Below are positions 1 through 8,907 of a stretch of 56,679 nucleotides of DNA, one piece after another. Each line of letters opens with the position of its first letter. Position 1 is the first letter of the stretch. Source of the DNA: Actinomycetes bacterium (lineage in GTDB: Bacteria; Actinomycetota; UBA4738; HRBIN12); assembly GCA_025351565.1 (NCBI GenBank), contig JANXVR010000072.1, forward strand, positions 1-56,679, given 5' to 3'. Below the pieces are notes generated by a model. The model worked only from the letters and a program-made list of their open reading frames with translations. It was not told the DNA's origin and made no database searches. The position numbers and the translations under genes were made by a program.

Positions 1-407
1 CCGGCTCCCTCGGGCATGCCCGCCAGATCGGCGATCCATCGGAGCGCCCGGTTCTCGGCCCAGATGGCGCCCGCCCCATCGAGCCACGAGGCTGCGATCA
101 CCGATGAAGATCCGACCACCAGGTCGAAGAGGACCGACGCCTTCGTCGGTGCGCCGGGGACGAACGCCAGCGAGGCCGGATGATCCGTTGAGATGGTGGC
201 CGGCGCCAGGACCTCGGCCCAGATGCGCAGGGCTTCTTCGCCGCCGATCCCTTCGGGTGTGATGGTTTCGCCCGCGCGGCGCGCCAGTTCGGCGCTCGGC
301 TGCGGGCCGTCCAGAGGCTGAGGGTTCGCGATCCGGTTCCGCGCATAGGCGACCAGCGAGCGCGCGAGCGCTTCGGTCTGATCGGTGTAGGTGTGCATCC
401 CGTCCAT
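1..407 (-). CDS. PLP-dependent group II (aromatic-L-amino-acid type) decarboxylase, N-terminal part, runs off the left edge
   Basis: Reverse-strand reading from ATG at 407: MDGMHTYTDQTEALARSLVAYARNRIANPQPLDGPQ...ISTDHPASLAFVPGAPTKASVLFDLVVGSSSVIAASWLDGAGAIWAENRALRWIADLAGMPEGAG; absent from ORF track because it is open at the edge. Confidence 0.6.
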   Translation of the reverse strand, partial: MDGMHTYTDQTEALARSLVAYARNRIANPQPLDGPQPSAELARRAGETITPEGIGGEEALRIWAEVLAPATISTDHPASLAFVPGAPTKASVLFDLVVGSSSVIAASWLDGAGAIWAENRALRWIADLAGMPEGA

Positions 408-441
408 CAGCGCCCCCTGAAGCGTTCTCCCGCGAAACGAA

Positions 442-468
442 CGGAGCCGGCCCTTCGGGCCGGCTCCG
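442..468 (-). terminator. Strong GC hairpin downstream of the aminotransferase gene
   Basis: CGGAGCCGGCCC-TTC-GGGCCGGCTCCG, perfect 12-bp stem between stop at 494 and the next gene. Confidence 0.55.
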
Positions 469-493
469 CATGATGGTCGCTACCCGTTCGACG

Positions 494-1930
494 TTATCCC
501 GCGAGCTCCTGGCAGAACTCGCCGAACGCATCGATGTACTTCTGGACGTCGGCCTCAGTGTGCTGAACCGAGATCGTCCACTGCTCCTCGTCACCGGGGG
601 TCATGAAGATGCCCCGGTTGATCATCCACGCGTAGCTGGCGTAGAAGAAGCCCGGTTCGGTCTCCAGGAAGTCCCGGTAGTTCGTGAGCGGTTCTGGGCG
701 ATACGACACGCAGCCCTTCGCACCCAGGTCCATCGTGTGTCCCGGGATGTCGCCATCGTTCATCGCCTTGGTGCAGCCCTCGGCGAGTTGCGTACCGAGC
801 TTGCCCAGGTAGTCGTAGGCGTCCTTGGTCAGGACCTGGGTGAGCGCGGCAAGTCCCGCAGCCACGGACAGTGGGTTCCCGTTGAACGTGCCCTGCTGCG
901 CCGCACCTTTGCCGACCCACTCCATGTAGCGAGCTTCGCCGCCGAACGCGCCGATCGTGGCACCGCCGCCGATCGCCTTCGCGTACGCCGCGAGGTGCGG
1001 ACGGACGCCGAAGCGCTCGGTGGTGCCACCGTAGGCGATGGTGCCGCCGCACTTGACCTCGTCGTAGATGAGGACGGCGCCGTGCTTCTCGCAGGCATCA
1101 CGGAGCGCCTGCAGATAGCCGGGCGCCGGCACCACGAGCCCGATGTTCATCATAACGGGTTCGAGGATGACCGCAGCCACTTGGCCGTCGTTCTCGGAGA
1201 GCGCCTGCTCGACGGCTGCGGCGTCGTTGAACTGCACGACGATGACCGTCTCCCATAGCGCCTTCGGGATGCCCTTGGACGTCGGCTCGGTGGTGTACCA
1301 GGCCTTGCCGTCGGTTCCCATGCTTGCGCGCATGTCGAGGACGTCGGCCTCGGGGACCACAGAGAAGAGCACCGAGTCGTGGTGACCGTGGTAGCTGCCC
1401 TCCATCTTGATGATCTTGTCCCGGCCGGTGGCCGCACGGGCCACGCGGATGGCGTCCATCGTGGCCTCGGTGCCCGAGTTCACGAAGCGCATCTGCTCGA
1501 GCTGGAAGCGCGAGCAGACCTCCTCGGCCAGGGCGACGGTGGCTTCGGTGGTGACGGCGAAATGGATCCCGCGGTCGGCAACCTTGCGGATGGCCTCGAC
1601 GATCTTCGGGTGGGCGTGGCCCACGACGTTGACGCCGAACCCACCGTGGAAATCGGTGTATTCGGTGCCATCGACGTCCCAGACACTGGATCCCTTGCCC
1701 CGCTCCAGATACACGGGATAGGGGTCGCCAACCTGGAAGTTCGAAGCCACGCCGCCGGGCAAGCTCTTTATCGCTCGCTCGTGGAGTGCCTTCGAACCCG
1801 ACGTCCGGTCGAGTAGGACTTTCGTCTCCGCATCGGCGACTTCCGCCGCACGGGCCTTGAGACGCTCAAGGTCCACGTCTATCACCTCCTGTAGGTGCTC
1901 CAAGGTACCCGGCGCCGGTTCCACCGGCAA
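494..1930 (-). CDS. Glutamate-1-semialdehyde 2,1-aminomutase-like class III aminotransferase
   Basis: 478 aa; motifs FVNSGTEATMDAIRVARAATGRDKIIKMEGSYHGHHD and AKAIGGGATIGAFGG typical of the GSAM/class III family. Confidence 0.85.
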   Translation of the reverse strand: MPVEPAPGTLEHLQEVIDVDLERLKARAAEVADAETKVLLDRTSGSKALHERAIKSLPGGVASNFQVGDPYPVYLERGKGSSVWDVDGTEYTDFHGGFGVNVVGHAHPKIVEAIRKVADRGIHFAVTTEATVALAEEVCSRFQLEQMRFVNSGTEATMDAIRVARAATGRDKIIKMEGSYHGHHDSVLFSVVPEADVLDMRASMGTDGKAWYTTEPTSKGIPKALWETVIVVQFNDAAAVEQALSENDGQVAAVILEPVMMNIGLVVPAPGYLQALRDACEKHGAVLIYDEVKCGGTIAYGGTTERFGVRPHLAAYAKAIGGGATIGAFGGEARYMEWVGKGAAQQGTFNGNPLSVAAGLAALTQVLTKDAYDYLGKLGTQLAEGCTKAMNDGDIPGHTMDLGAKGCVSYRPEPLTNYRDFLETEPGFFYASYAWMINRGIFMTPGDEEQWTISVQHTEADVQKYIDAFGEFCQELAG

Positions 1931-1963
1931 TCCCGGGTCGAACGGGCGTTCGAGGGGTTCGGG

Positions 1964-2461
1964 CTAGGGCCGGTAGTTCGTGAACTGAAGCGCGATGCCG
2001 AAGTCATGCTCGCGGACGGCGCCCATCGCTGCCTGGAGGTCGTCCTTGGACTTGCCGATGACCCTGACCTGCGCGCCCTGGATCTGCGTCTGGACCTTCG
2101 AAACCGCCTGCCGGACGAACTTGGAGATCTCTTTCGTCTTCTCGTCGGGTATCCCGGTGACCACCGTCACGGTGATGCGGGCCGAACCCTTGGAGGCTTC
2201 CTGGATGGGGCCCTCGGACAGGGCCTTCAGCGGGATCTCCCGCTTGATCGCCTTCTCCTTCAGCACCTGGAGAGCGGCCTTCAGCCGGTCCTCGGTACCC
2301 GAGTGGAGCTCGATCTTCTCCTCGGTGAGTTCGATCTTGGTGTCGGTGTTCTTGAAGTCGAAGCGCTGGGAGAGTTCGCGGCCTGCCTGATCGACGGCGT
2401 TGCGAACCTCCTGCATGTCCACCTCGGACACGATGTCGAACGAGAACTGGTCTTTCGCCAT
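1964..2461 (-). CDS. yajQ: YajQ family nucleotide-binding protein
   Basis: 165 aa; MAKDQFSFDIVSEVDMQEVRNAVDQAGRELSQRFDFKNT... matches YajQ family pattern end to end. Confidence 0.92.
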   Translation of the reverse strand: MAKDQFSFDIVSEVDMQEVRNAVDQAGRELSQRFDFKNTDTKIELTEEKIELHSGTEDRLKAALQVLKEKAIKREIPLKALSEGPIQEASKGSARITVTVVTGIPDEKTKEISKFVRQAVSKVQTQIQGAQVRVIGKSKDDLQAAMGAVREHDFGIALQFTNYRP

Positions 2462-2523
2462 GGCCGAAGGATAGCTGCTGGGGCCCGAGGGCGCCTGCGT
2501 TCGCTATCCTGCTAGCGCACCAC

Positions 2524-2605
2524 GGGAGGATGCCCGAGCGGCCAAAGGGAGCGGTCTGTAAAATCGCCGGCGTAGCCTACGAAGGTTCGAATCCTTCTCC
2601 TCCCA
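2524..2605 (+). tRNA. tRNA-Tyr (anticodon GTA), class II with extra arm
   Basis: Acceptor GGGAGGA/TCCTCCC, anticodon arm GCGGT-CTGTAAA-ATCGC, T arm GAAGG-TTCGAAT-CCTTC, discriminator A, no encoded CCA. Confidence 0.92.
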
Positions 2606-2692
2606 CGGACGAGCGAACCGACCGACCGACCAACCAACCATGTGATGTGTCGGGGCACCGTGGACGGATGTGTCGGGCATCGTAGCCACCAT

Positions 2693-2890
2693 TCATGATC
2701 CCTGCGGTTGGTAGTCTCGGCTCGGATCAGCGTCAGGTGCCCGAGCAACTCTCCATCCACGGACACGACGCGGACATCGAGCCCGTGTACGAGCCGGATC
2801 TCGCGCTTGCCTCGACGCGTCGCCCCAATGCCGAGGTGGGCACCTTGGTCCGGTGACGAAGCGTCACCCGTACGCGCTTGTCGATCCGGT
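2693..2890 (-). pseudogene. C-terminal remnant of IS481-like integrase-core transposase
   Basis: Across two frames: DRIDKRVRVTLRHRTKV / HLGIGATRRGKREIRLVHGLDVRVVSVDGELLGHLTL / LDPSRDYQPQGS-stop; resembles the usual '...ELLRELTLDPTRDYQP' transposase tail, frameshifted. Confidence 0.6.
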
Positions 2891-2991
2891 CCCTGCGCGC
2901 ACCCTGGCAACGACGATCTTCGGCCCGGAGGGACGGGCCATGTCCGAAAGCCACGGTTGCGGTACCACCGCAGCGGGTGAAAGATTCGGGC

Positions 2992-4338
2992 GTGGACCTT
3001 CCTGAGACCCGCTATGCGAAGAGTGCCGATGGCCTCTCCATCGCGTACCAGGTGTTCGGGACCGGCGCCGACCTCCTGTTCGTCCCGGGCTACATGTCGA
3101 ACCTCGAGCTCAACTGGGACCTTCCTGCGTACGCTGGTTTCCTCCGCCGGCTCGCGTCGTTCTCCCGCGTCATCGTCGTGGATCGGCGCGGCACAGGGCT
3201 CTCCGACCGTCTCTCGCCCGATGACCAACCGCCGCTGGAGATCCTGATGGAGGACCTCGGCCGCGTGCTGGATGAGGTTGAGTCCGATCGAGCGACCGTC
3301 GCCGGCTTCCTCGATGGCGGCTACCTGTGCACGCTCTTCGCGGCGACCCGTCCCGAACGGACCCAGGCCCTGGTGCTGTACGGGACGTCCGCCACCGGGA
3401 AGTGGTCGCCCGACTACCCGTGGCAGTGGAAGCCCGACCGTTGGGAGAGCTTCATGGACGAGATGGCGTCGGGTTGGGGGAGTCAGAGCTTCGCCGACGA
3501 CGTGCTGGAGTGGTACGCGCCGAACGCGTACCGAGACGAGACCACGAGGCGCTGGTGGGGTCGCTACCAGCGACTGTCGGCGAGTCCGGGATCGGCGGTC
3601 GCGCTCGAACGCCTGTACAGCCAGACCGACGTGCGGGACGTCTTGCCGTCGATCCGTGTCCCCACCCTCGTGCTCCACCGACGAGAAGACCCGGCGGATC
3701 CGGTGGAGGGCGCGCGATATATCGCTAGCGAGGTCCCGGGAGCGAAGTACGTCGAACTCGAGGGCGTCGATAGCCCGCCGTGGGCGGGCGACTCGAGCGC
3801 CATCGCCGACGAGATCGAAGAGTTCCTGACCGGCATGCGCCGAGCACCAGAGCCAGACCGCGTGCTATCCACCGTCCTGTTCACCGACATCGTCGGTTCG
3901 ACCGAGCAACTCGCGCGGATCGGAGACAAGCCGTGGAAGGACCTGCTGGCGCGACACGACGAGCTGTCGAAGGCGGAGGTCGAGCAGGCGCGCGGAACCT
4001 ACGTGGACTCGACCGGCGACGGTGTCTTCGCAACGTTCGACGGACCGGCGCGCGCCGTTCGGTGCGCGAGGGCCATCGGCGGGGCGATACGCCCGCTGGG
4101 GATCGAGATCCGAGCGGGCTGCCACACGGGTGAGATCGAGCTCGCAGGCGACGCGGTGCGCGGCATCGCCGTCCATATCGGAGCCAGGGTTGCGGCGATG
4201 GCCGGGCCTTCTGAGGTGCTCGTCTCTTCCACGGTGAAGGACCTCGTTGCCGGCTCGGGCCTCACGTTCGCAGACGCCGGCGAGCACGAGCTAAAGGGCG
4301 TCCCCGATCGCTGGCACCTGTATCGGGTGGTGAAGTAG
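2992..4338 (+). CDS. Alpha/beta hydrolase fused to class III adenylate/guanylate cyclase domain (copy 1)
   Basis: GTG start VDLPETRYAKSADGLSIAYQVFG; C-terminal cyclase VLFTDIVGSTEQLARIGD...STGDGVFATFDGPARAVRCA...HTGEIEL...VSSTVKDLVAGSG. Confidence 0.88.
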   Translation: MDLPETRYAKSADGLSIAYQVFGTGADLLFVPGYMSNLELNWDLPAYAGFLRRLASFSRVIVVDRRGTGLSDRLSPDDQPPLEILMEDLGRVLDEVESDRATVAGFLDGGYLCTLFAATRPERTQALVLYGTSATGKWSPDYPWQWKPDRWESFMDEMASGWGSQSFADDVLEWYAPNAYRDETTRRWWGRYQRLSASPGSAVALERLYSQTDVRDVLPSIRVPTLVLHRREDPADPVEGARYIASEVPGAKYVELEGVDSPPWAGDSSAIADEIEEFLTGMRRAPEPDRVLSTVLFTDIVGSTEQLARIGDKPWKDLLARHDELSKAEVEQARGTYVDSTGDGVFATFDGPARAVRCARAIGGAIRPLGIEIRAGCHTGEIELAGDAVRGIAVHIGARVAAMAGPSEVLVSSTVKDLVAGSGLTFADAGEHELKGVPDRWHLYRVVK

Positions 4339-4348
4339 GTCACTTCGC

Positions 4349-4636
4349 TCATGTGACCTCGGTAACGTCCGGATCTTTGAGCAGGAACTCGATCGGACCG
4401 AACCCGACGACCTCGTCTGAGATCTCGTTCACGACGCGAGCGAGCTCGCGCTGGGGAAGGATGGCTCCGCTCGCGCGCAGGATCGCGAGCGCCTCCTCGC
4501 GCACCCGCAGGCGCCGCTCCGTGCGAGGCGGCGCCGCGAGCGCGCTCGCATCCACGCGCTGACGCAGCTGCTCGCGAAGATCCGCCCGCACGCTGGCGAG
4601 AACGTTCGCTCGCTGCCCAGCCTTCTCCACGACCAT
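4349..4636 (-). CDS. Truncated CpaF/TadA-type secretion ATPase N-terminal domain (copy 1, intact 95-aa ORF)
   Basis: MVVEKAGQRANVLASVRADLREQLRQRV...LARVVNEISDEVVGFGPIEFLLKDPDVTEVT-stop; ends where CpaF normally continues into VNG. Confidence 0.65.
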   Translation of the reverse strand: MVVEKAGQRANVLASVRADLREQLRQRVDASALAAPPRTERRLRVREEALAILRASGAILPQRELARVVNEISDEVVGFGPIEFLLKDPDVTEVT

Positions 4637-4894
4637 CTCGCTCCTAAAGTGCATGGGGAAGACCACACACCTGCGAGGGAGAGGAGGCGGCGGCCGGACC
4701 GAGGGAGCCGACCACCGAAGGGAGTGGAAGGCTAACGCGGCTCGGCGAACAGGTGAATCCCCAGACCGACCGATTCGCAGGACTTGTCGGGGGACTCGAT
4801 GGCGGCGCATCGGCCCACCTGCTGTGACGAGGGTCGCATCTCGACCGATGCCGACTCAGGCCACGGGCCCCCTGCGGGAGCGCGTTCGTGCCGC

Positions 4895-5030
4895 TCAGTC
4901 CTTCGCTGCCACGTCGGCAGACGGTTCTTCAGGCGGCTCGAGATAGATGTATCGGCAGACCTCGACGAACCCCATCCCTCGATAGACCTCCACCGCCATC
5001 TCGCGGCCTCGTCTTCGAAGAGCGTTGACG
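4895..5030 (-). pseudogene. C-terminal remnant of GNAT-like acetyltransferase
   Basis: Reverse reading ...GREMAVEVYRGMGFVEVCRYIYLEPPEEPSADVAAKD-stop; no N-terminal portion present. Confidence 0.4.
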
Positions 5031-5038
5031 CCTGAACC

Positions 5039-5875
5039 TCAGCTGGGGTGCGCCGCCACTCTCAACAAGCCATCCGTGAGCGTAACGGCCTTGCCCAGAA
5101 CGATCACTCGATCGCCGCCGCACTCGACACCGACGAGCCCTGGCCTCGCTGAAGCCTGAAGGCCGACAAGCGCTTGCCGATCCAGCCGGTCAGCCCAGAA
5201 CGGCGCGAGCACGGTATGCGCGCTGCCCGTGACCGGATCTTCGTCGATACCTGCGTTCGGAGCGAACACCCGCGACACGAAGTCATACGGCCTCCCTACA
5301 TCAGCGACCGCGGTGGCGATTACTGCGAGGGCGTCGATCCGAGCGACTCCTGCGATGTCAGGCGTTAGCTCACGTACGGTCCTTTCGTCGACGACGAGGG
5401 CCAATAGCATCCCGTTGCCGCCTCGGCCAACCCACTCCACTTGTGCGTCGAGCGAGTCAATCAAGCCCGACGGAACATCCATCTGCGCCGGTGGCCAAGC
5501 AGGAAAGTCCATCGCCAACGAGCCATCTCCCCGCTGGGTGACAGTGAGGACGCCGCTGCGGGTAGCGAACCGGATCGGACTGGCCACGCCATCCTCGAGA
5601 AGACAGTGCGCGGACGCGAGCGTCGCGTGGCCACAGAGATCCACCTCCATCCTCGGCGTGAACCACCGTAACCGGAAGTCTGCGTCTGACGACGTCTCAC
5701 GTATGACGAACGCGGTGTCCGAAACGTTCATCTCGCACGCGAGTGCCAGCATCCATTCATCGGGCGGAGCTTTATCGAGCATGACCACAGCGGCAGGGTT
5801 GCCGCTGAACGGTCTCTCCGTGAAGGCGTCCACCGTTCTCAGCTGTATCTCGGCCACGGCGCAAGGGTAGCCCAT
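5039..5875 (-). CDS. PhzF family isomerase/epimerase
   Basis: 278 aa; VDAFTERPFSGNPAAVVML, RWFTPRMEVDLCGHATLASAH, NAGIDEDPVTGSAHTVLAPFW. Confidence 0.9.
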   Translation of the reverse strand: MGYPCAVAEIQLRTVDAFTERPFSGNPAAVVMLDKAPPDEWMLALACEMNVSDTAFVIRETSSDADFRLRWFTPRMEVDLCGHATLASAHCLLEDGVASPIRFATRSGVLTVTQRGDGSLAMDFPAWPPAQMDVPSGLIDSLDAQVEWVGRGGNGMLLALVVDERTVRELTPDIAGVARIDALAVIATAVADVGRPYDFVSRVFAPNAGIDEDPVTGSAHTVLAPFWADRLDRQALVGLQASARPGLVGVECGGDRVIVLGKAVTLTDGLLRVAAHPS

Positions 5876-5938
5876 CGTCGGCGAGAGCGTCCGAGCGAGC
5901 TGGCGGGGTACGGCGGTGAAAGAAGGTACGATACGTTC

Positions 5939-6138
5939 GTGGAGATTCTGGAAACCCGCTACGCGAAGACTCCGGACGGCCTCTCCATCGCATACCAGAT
6001 CATCGGGGATGGCGCGACCGATCTCGTCTACGTACCGGGCTTCGCGTCAAACCTCGATACGACTGGGAGAATCCGAGGTACGCCCGGTTCCTCCGCCGGC
6101 TCGGCTCGCTCTTCCGCCTCATCGTTCTCGACCGGCGG
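5939..6138 (+). pseudogene. 5' fragment of the hydrolase-cyclase family (copy 2), 1-nt frameshift then truncated
   Basis: MEILETRYAKTPDGLSIAYQIIGDGATDLVYVPGFASNL then, after ~1-nt loss near 6057, DWENPRYARFLRRLGSLFRLIVLDRR; homology to copy 1 stops there. Confidence 0.75.
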
Positions 6139-6152
6139 AGCTGGCCCATATC

Positions 6153-7253
6153 GTGCTTGAAGAAGACGTTGACGTCCTGATCGTCGGAGCGCGCGTCGCC
6201 GGTTCGGTCCTTGCGGCGCTACTCGGCCAGGATGGACAGCAGGTTCTGGTGATCGACCGCGCGACGTTCCCGAGCGGCACGCTTTCTACGCACTTCTTCC
6301 GGGGTGAAGGATGCGTCGGGGTCCTGCAGCGCCTGGGCGTCCTCGAAGAAGTCCTCTCCTTCGGGTCCCCTCCATTGGTGCGTGAGTACAACGCGGATGC
6401 GACAGACGGCTCATCTACGGTCGATCCGCCGCAAACCCCTGGCGAGGTCGGGTTCAACCTGTCGGTGCGGCGGGAGACGCTAGACGGGGTTCTCGTCGAA
6501 CGCGCCCGCCGCGAGCCTACGGTGGAGGTACGGGAAGCAACGACGCTCCAGGCGATAGTGCGTGAGGGAGATCGGGTGACCGGAGGGGTGATCGCCGACG
6601 GGGCCGGCACACGTCTGATCCGCGCTCGGCTGGTGATCGGCGCGGATGGGCACTCCTCCCGTGTCGCGAAGCTCGTAGATGCACCGATCCAGCAAGAGAT
6701 CCCGCCATCACGAGCGATGTACTACCGCTATATCCAGGGGCTGGAGGGGCCCGGCGGAAAGCCGGACGGTCCGGAGTTCTCCCTTGGGGACGACGAGCTC
6801 GTCTACGTCTTTCCAAGCGACGGGGGGTTCGCGTGCGTCGCGTTGTCGCTGAACCTCGATGACTACCGAACGGTACGCAGGGACGCCGATCGTGCCTTCC
6901 AGGCTCGGGTAGCCGGTCACCCCTTCATCGCCGGTCGTATCGAGAAAGCTTCGTGGTGCGGCCGGCTTTGGGCGTGCGGGCCCAGGCCGTCGCTGGTCAG
7001 GGTTCCAACCGGGCCGGGTTGGGCGCTCGTCGGGGATGCGTCCATGTACCAGGACCCCTGGACAGGGCTCGGGATGGACAATGCGGCGACGCATGCGACG
7101 TTCCTCGCAGAGGCTGTCGATGACATCTTGTCGGGAACGGATGAGTCGGTGGCCTGGGCCGACTTCCACCGAAGGCGAGACGAGCACGCGATCTCCGGGT
7201 TCCTGGAGACCGCCGATCTCGCTCTAGACCTCAACGCTCTCCGCAGCGGATAG
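6153..7253 (+). CDS. FAD-dependent oxidoreductase/monooxygenase
   Basis: GTG start; VDVLIVGARVAGSVLAALLGQDGQQVLVIDRATFPSGTLSTHFFRG ... GWALVGDASMYQDPWTGLGMDNA. Confidence 0.8.
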   Translation: MLEEDVDVLIVGARVAGSVLAALLGQDGQQVLVIDRATFPSGTLSTHFFRGEGCVGVLQRLGVLEEVLSFGSPPLVREYNADATDGSSTVDPPQTPGEVGFNLSVRRETLDGVLVERARREPTVEVREATTLQAIVREGDRVTGGVIADGAGTRLIRARLVIGADGHSSRVAKLVDAPIQQEIPPSRAMYYRYIQGLEGPGGKPDGPEFSLGDDELVYVFPSDGGFACVALSLNLDDYRTVRRDADRAFQARVAGHPFIAGRIEKASWCGRLWACGPRPSLVRVPTGPGWALVGDASMYQDPWTGLGMDNAATHATFLAEAVDDILSGTDESVAWADFHRRRDEHAISGFLETADLALDLNALRSG

Positions 7254-7262
7254 CGGCAGCAT

Positions 7263-7289
7263 CCCGGGGGTCGAGAAGGACACCCCGGG
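7263..7289 (+). terminator. Possible hairpin after FAD oxidoreductase gene
   Basis: CCCGGGG ... CCCCGGG, 10 bp past the stop codon; long loop, no T-tract. Confidence 0.3.
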
Positions 7290-7424
7290 TGGCGGGCGAA
7301 CGAGCCTGAGCCAGCCGGTCAACGAGACCGCAGGTCGCCTGTAGCGACCGCCCATGCGAAGTCAAAGAGAATAGGCACCTTCGCAAGAGTTGCGTCCCGG
7401 TGACCGCCAAGGGAGTATCGGCCG

Positions 7425-8770
7425 ATGACGGCGAACTCGACGTTCGGCTACGCGAAGACCGACGACGGTATCTACCTCGGCTATCGGGTCGACGGCGACG
7501 GTTCGATCGACATCGTCAGTCAATCGACTGGCCGGGCAACATCGACCTGGAATGGGGGGATCCCTTCTCGGGCGGTTGGCTGCGCGAGCTGCGTTCGTTC
7601 TCCCGGGTGATCACGCACGACCCGCGTGGGATCGGGCTGTCGAGCCGCAACGTCGATCTCCCAACGCTCGAGACCCGCGTGTCCGACCTCATGACAGTGC
7701 TGAACACGATCGGAATCCGTCGACCCGTGCTCAACGGGGCTATGGCCACCGGCGCGGTGAACATCTTGGCGGCCGCGATGCGGCCGCGACTCGCCCGGGC
7801 GATCGTCTGGTCCGAGCCGACGCCTCGCTACGCGTGGGCCGAGGACTTCCCTTGGGGCGTCACGCCCGAGGACCTGCAAGGCGAGCTCGACTTCATCGAA
7901 CTGTGGGGGACCGACGCGTACGGGAAGGCATTCCTGGAGGAACAGGGGGCGCTGGGGAACAGGTTCCCTGCCGACCTGGCTCCGCACATGGCGGCGGGGA
8001 CCCGTGGCTCGTGCACACCCGACGTCGCCCGGGGGATGGTGAAGATCTGGGCCGAGATCGACGTCCGGAACGTGCTCGACGCCGTGCGAACCCCCACGCT
8101 GCTGCTCGTGCACAAGGAGCGGGAGGGCGCCGTCGACGTCGCCGAGTACATCGCGTCCAAGATGCCCGCGGCCGAGGTCCGGGCGATGCCGGGCGATGCC
8201 TGGAGTCCGGAGGAGATTCCCGCGTGGGTCGAGCAGATCCGGGACTTCATCGGCGTGGAGCGGCCCCCCGCCGCCCAGAGCACCGTTCTGGCCACGGTGC
8301 TGTTCACCGACATCGTCGGTTCCACAGAGCGGTCCGCCGAGATGGGAGACCGGGATTGGAAAGACCTCGTCCAGCGGCATCACGCGATCGTGCGCGAGTC
8401 GCTGCATCGGTTCGACGCAACCGAGGTCGATACGGCAGGTGACGGCTTCTACGCCACGTTCGACGGACCTGCACGCGGCATCCGGTGCGCCCTCGACATC
8501 GCGGAGCGTGTTCTAGAGCTCGGTATCGAGGTACGTGCTGGCATCCACACCGGTGAGTGCGAGATGATCGACGGGAAGGTCGGCGGGTTGGCCGTCTCGA
8601 TCGGTGCCCGGGTCGCAGCGAACGCCGGTCCCTCCGAGGTGCTGGTGTCGCAGACGGTGAGGGACCTGGTCGCCGGCTCCGGGCTCGCCTTCGAGGACGC
8701 CGGCGAGCATGAACTGAAGGGTGTGCCCGACCGCTGGCGCCTCTACCGGGTCGTGAACGAATCTGCATAA
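7425..8770 (+). pseudogene. Alpha/beta hydrolase-class III cyclase (copy 3), frameshifted near its 5' end
   Basis: MTANSTFGYAKTDDGIYLGYRVDGDGSIDIV (frame of 7425) continues as SIDWPGNIDLEWGDPFSGGW... in the frame of ORF 7400-8770; ~1-nt deletion at ~7518 relative to copy 4. Confidence 0.7.
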
Positions 8771-8907
8771 GGGTCTCGTCGACCGGGCTGAGATCAGAGG
8801 TCACGACCGCGCATGCCAACATTTCTTACTTGGGCACCTTGTGTCTGGGGGACCGTGCTAAGGGGAGAGCGCTTGCGGTCCGGAGGTGCCGAAGTCAGGA
8901 TACGGTC

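Noticed and set aside
470-1258. Long + strand ORF opposite the aminotransferase
   Set aside because: Antisense shadow ORF typical of high-GC DNA; the minus-strand frame has the clear GSAM-family protein.
2512-3678. 388-aa minus ORF spanning tRNA and cyclase 1
   Set aside because: Crosses the tRNA and is antisense to a convincing cyclase gene; only its small internal transposase-like stretch is meaningful.
7520-8407. 295-aa minus ORF and 296-aa + alternate frame in cyclase 3
   Set aside because: Shadow frames; Arg/Pro/His-rich composition with no recognisable domain.
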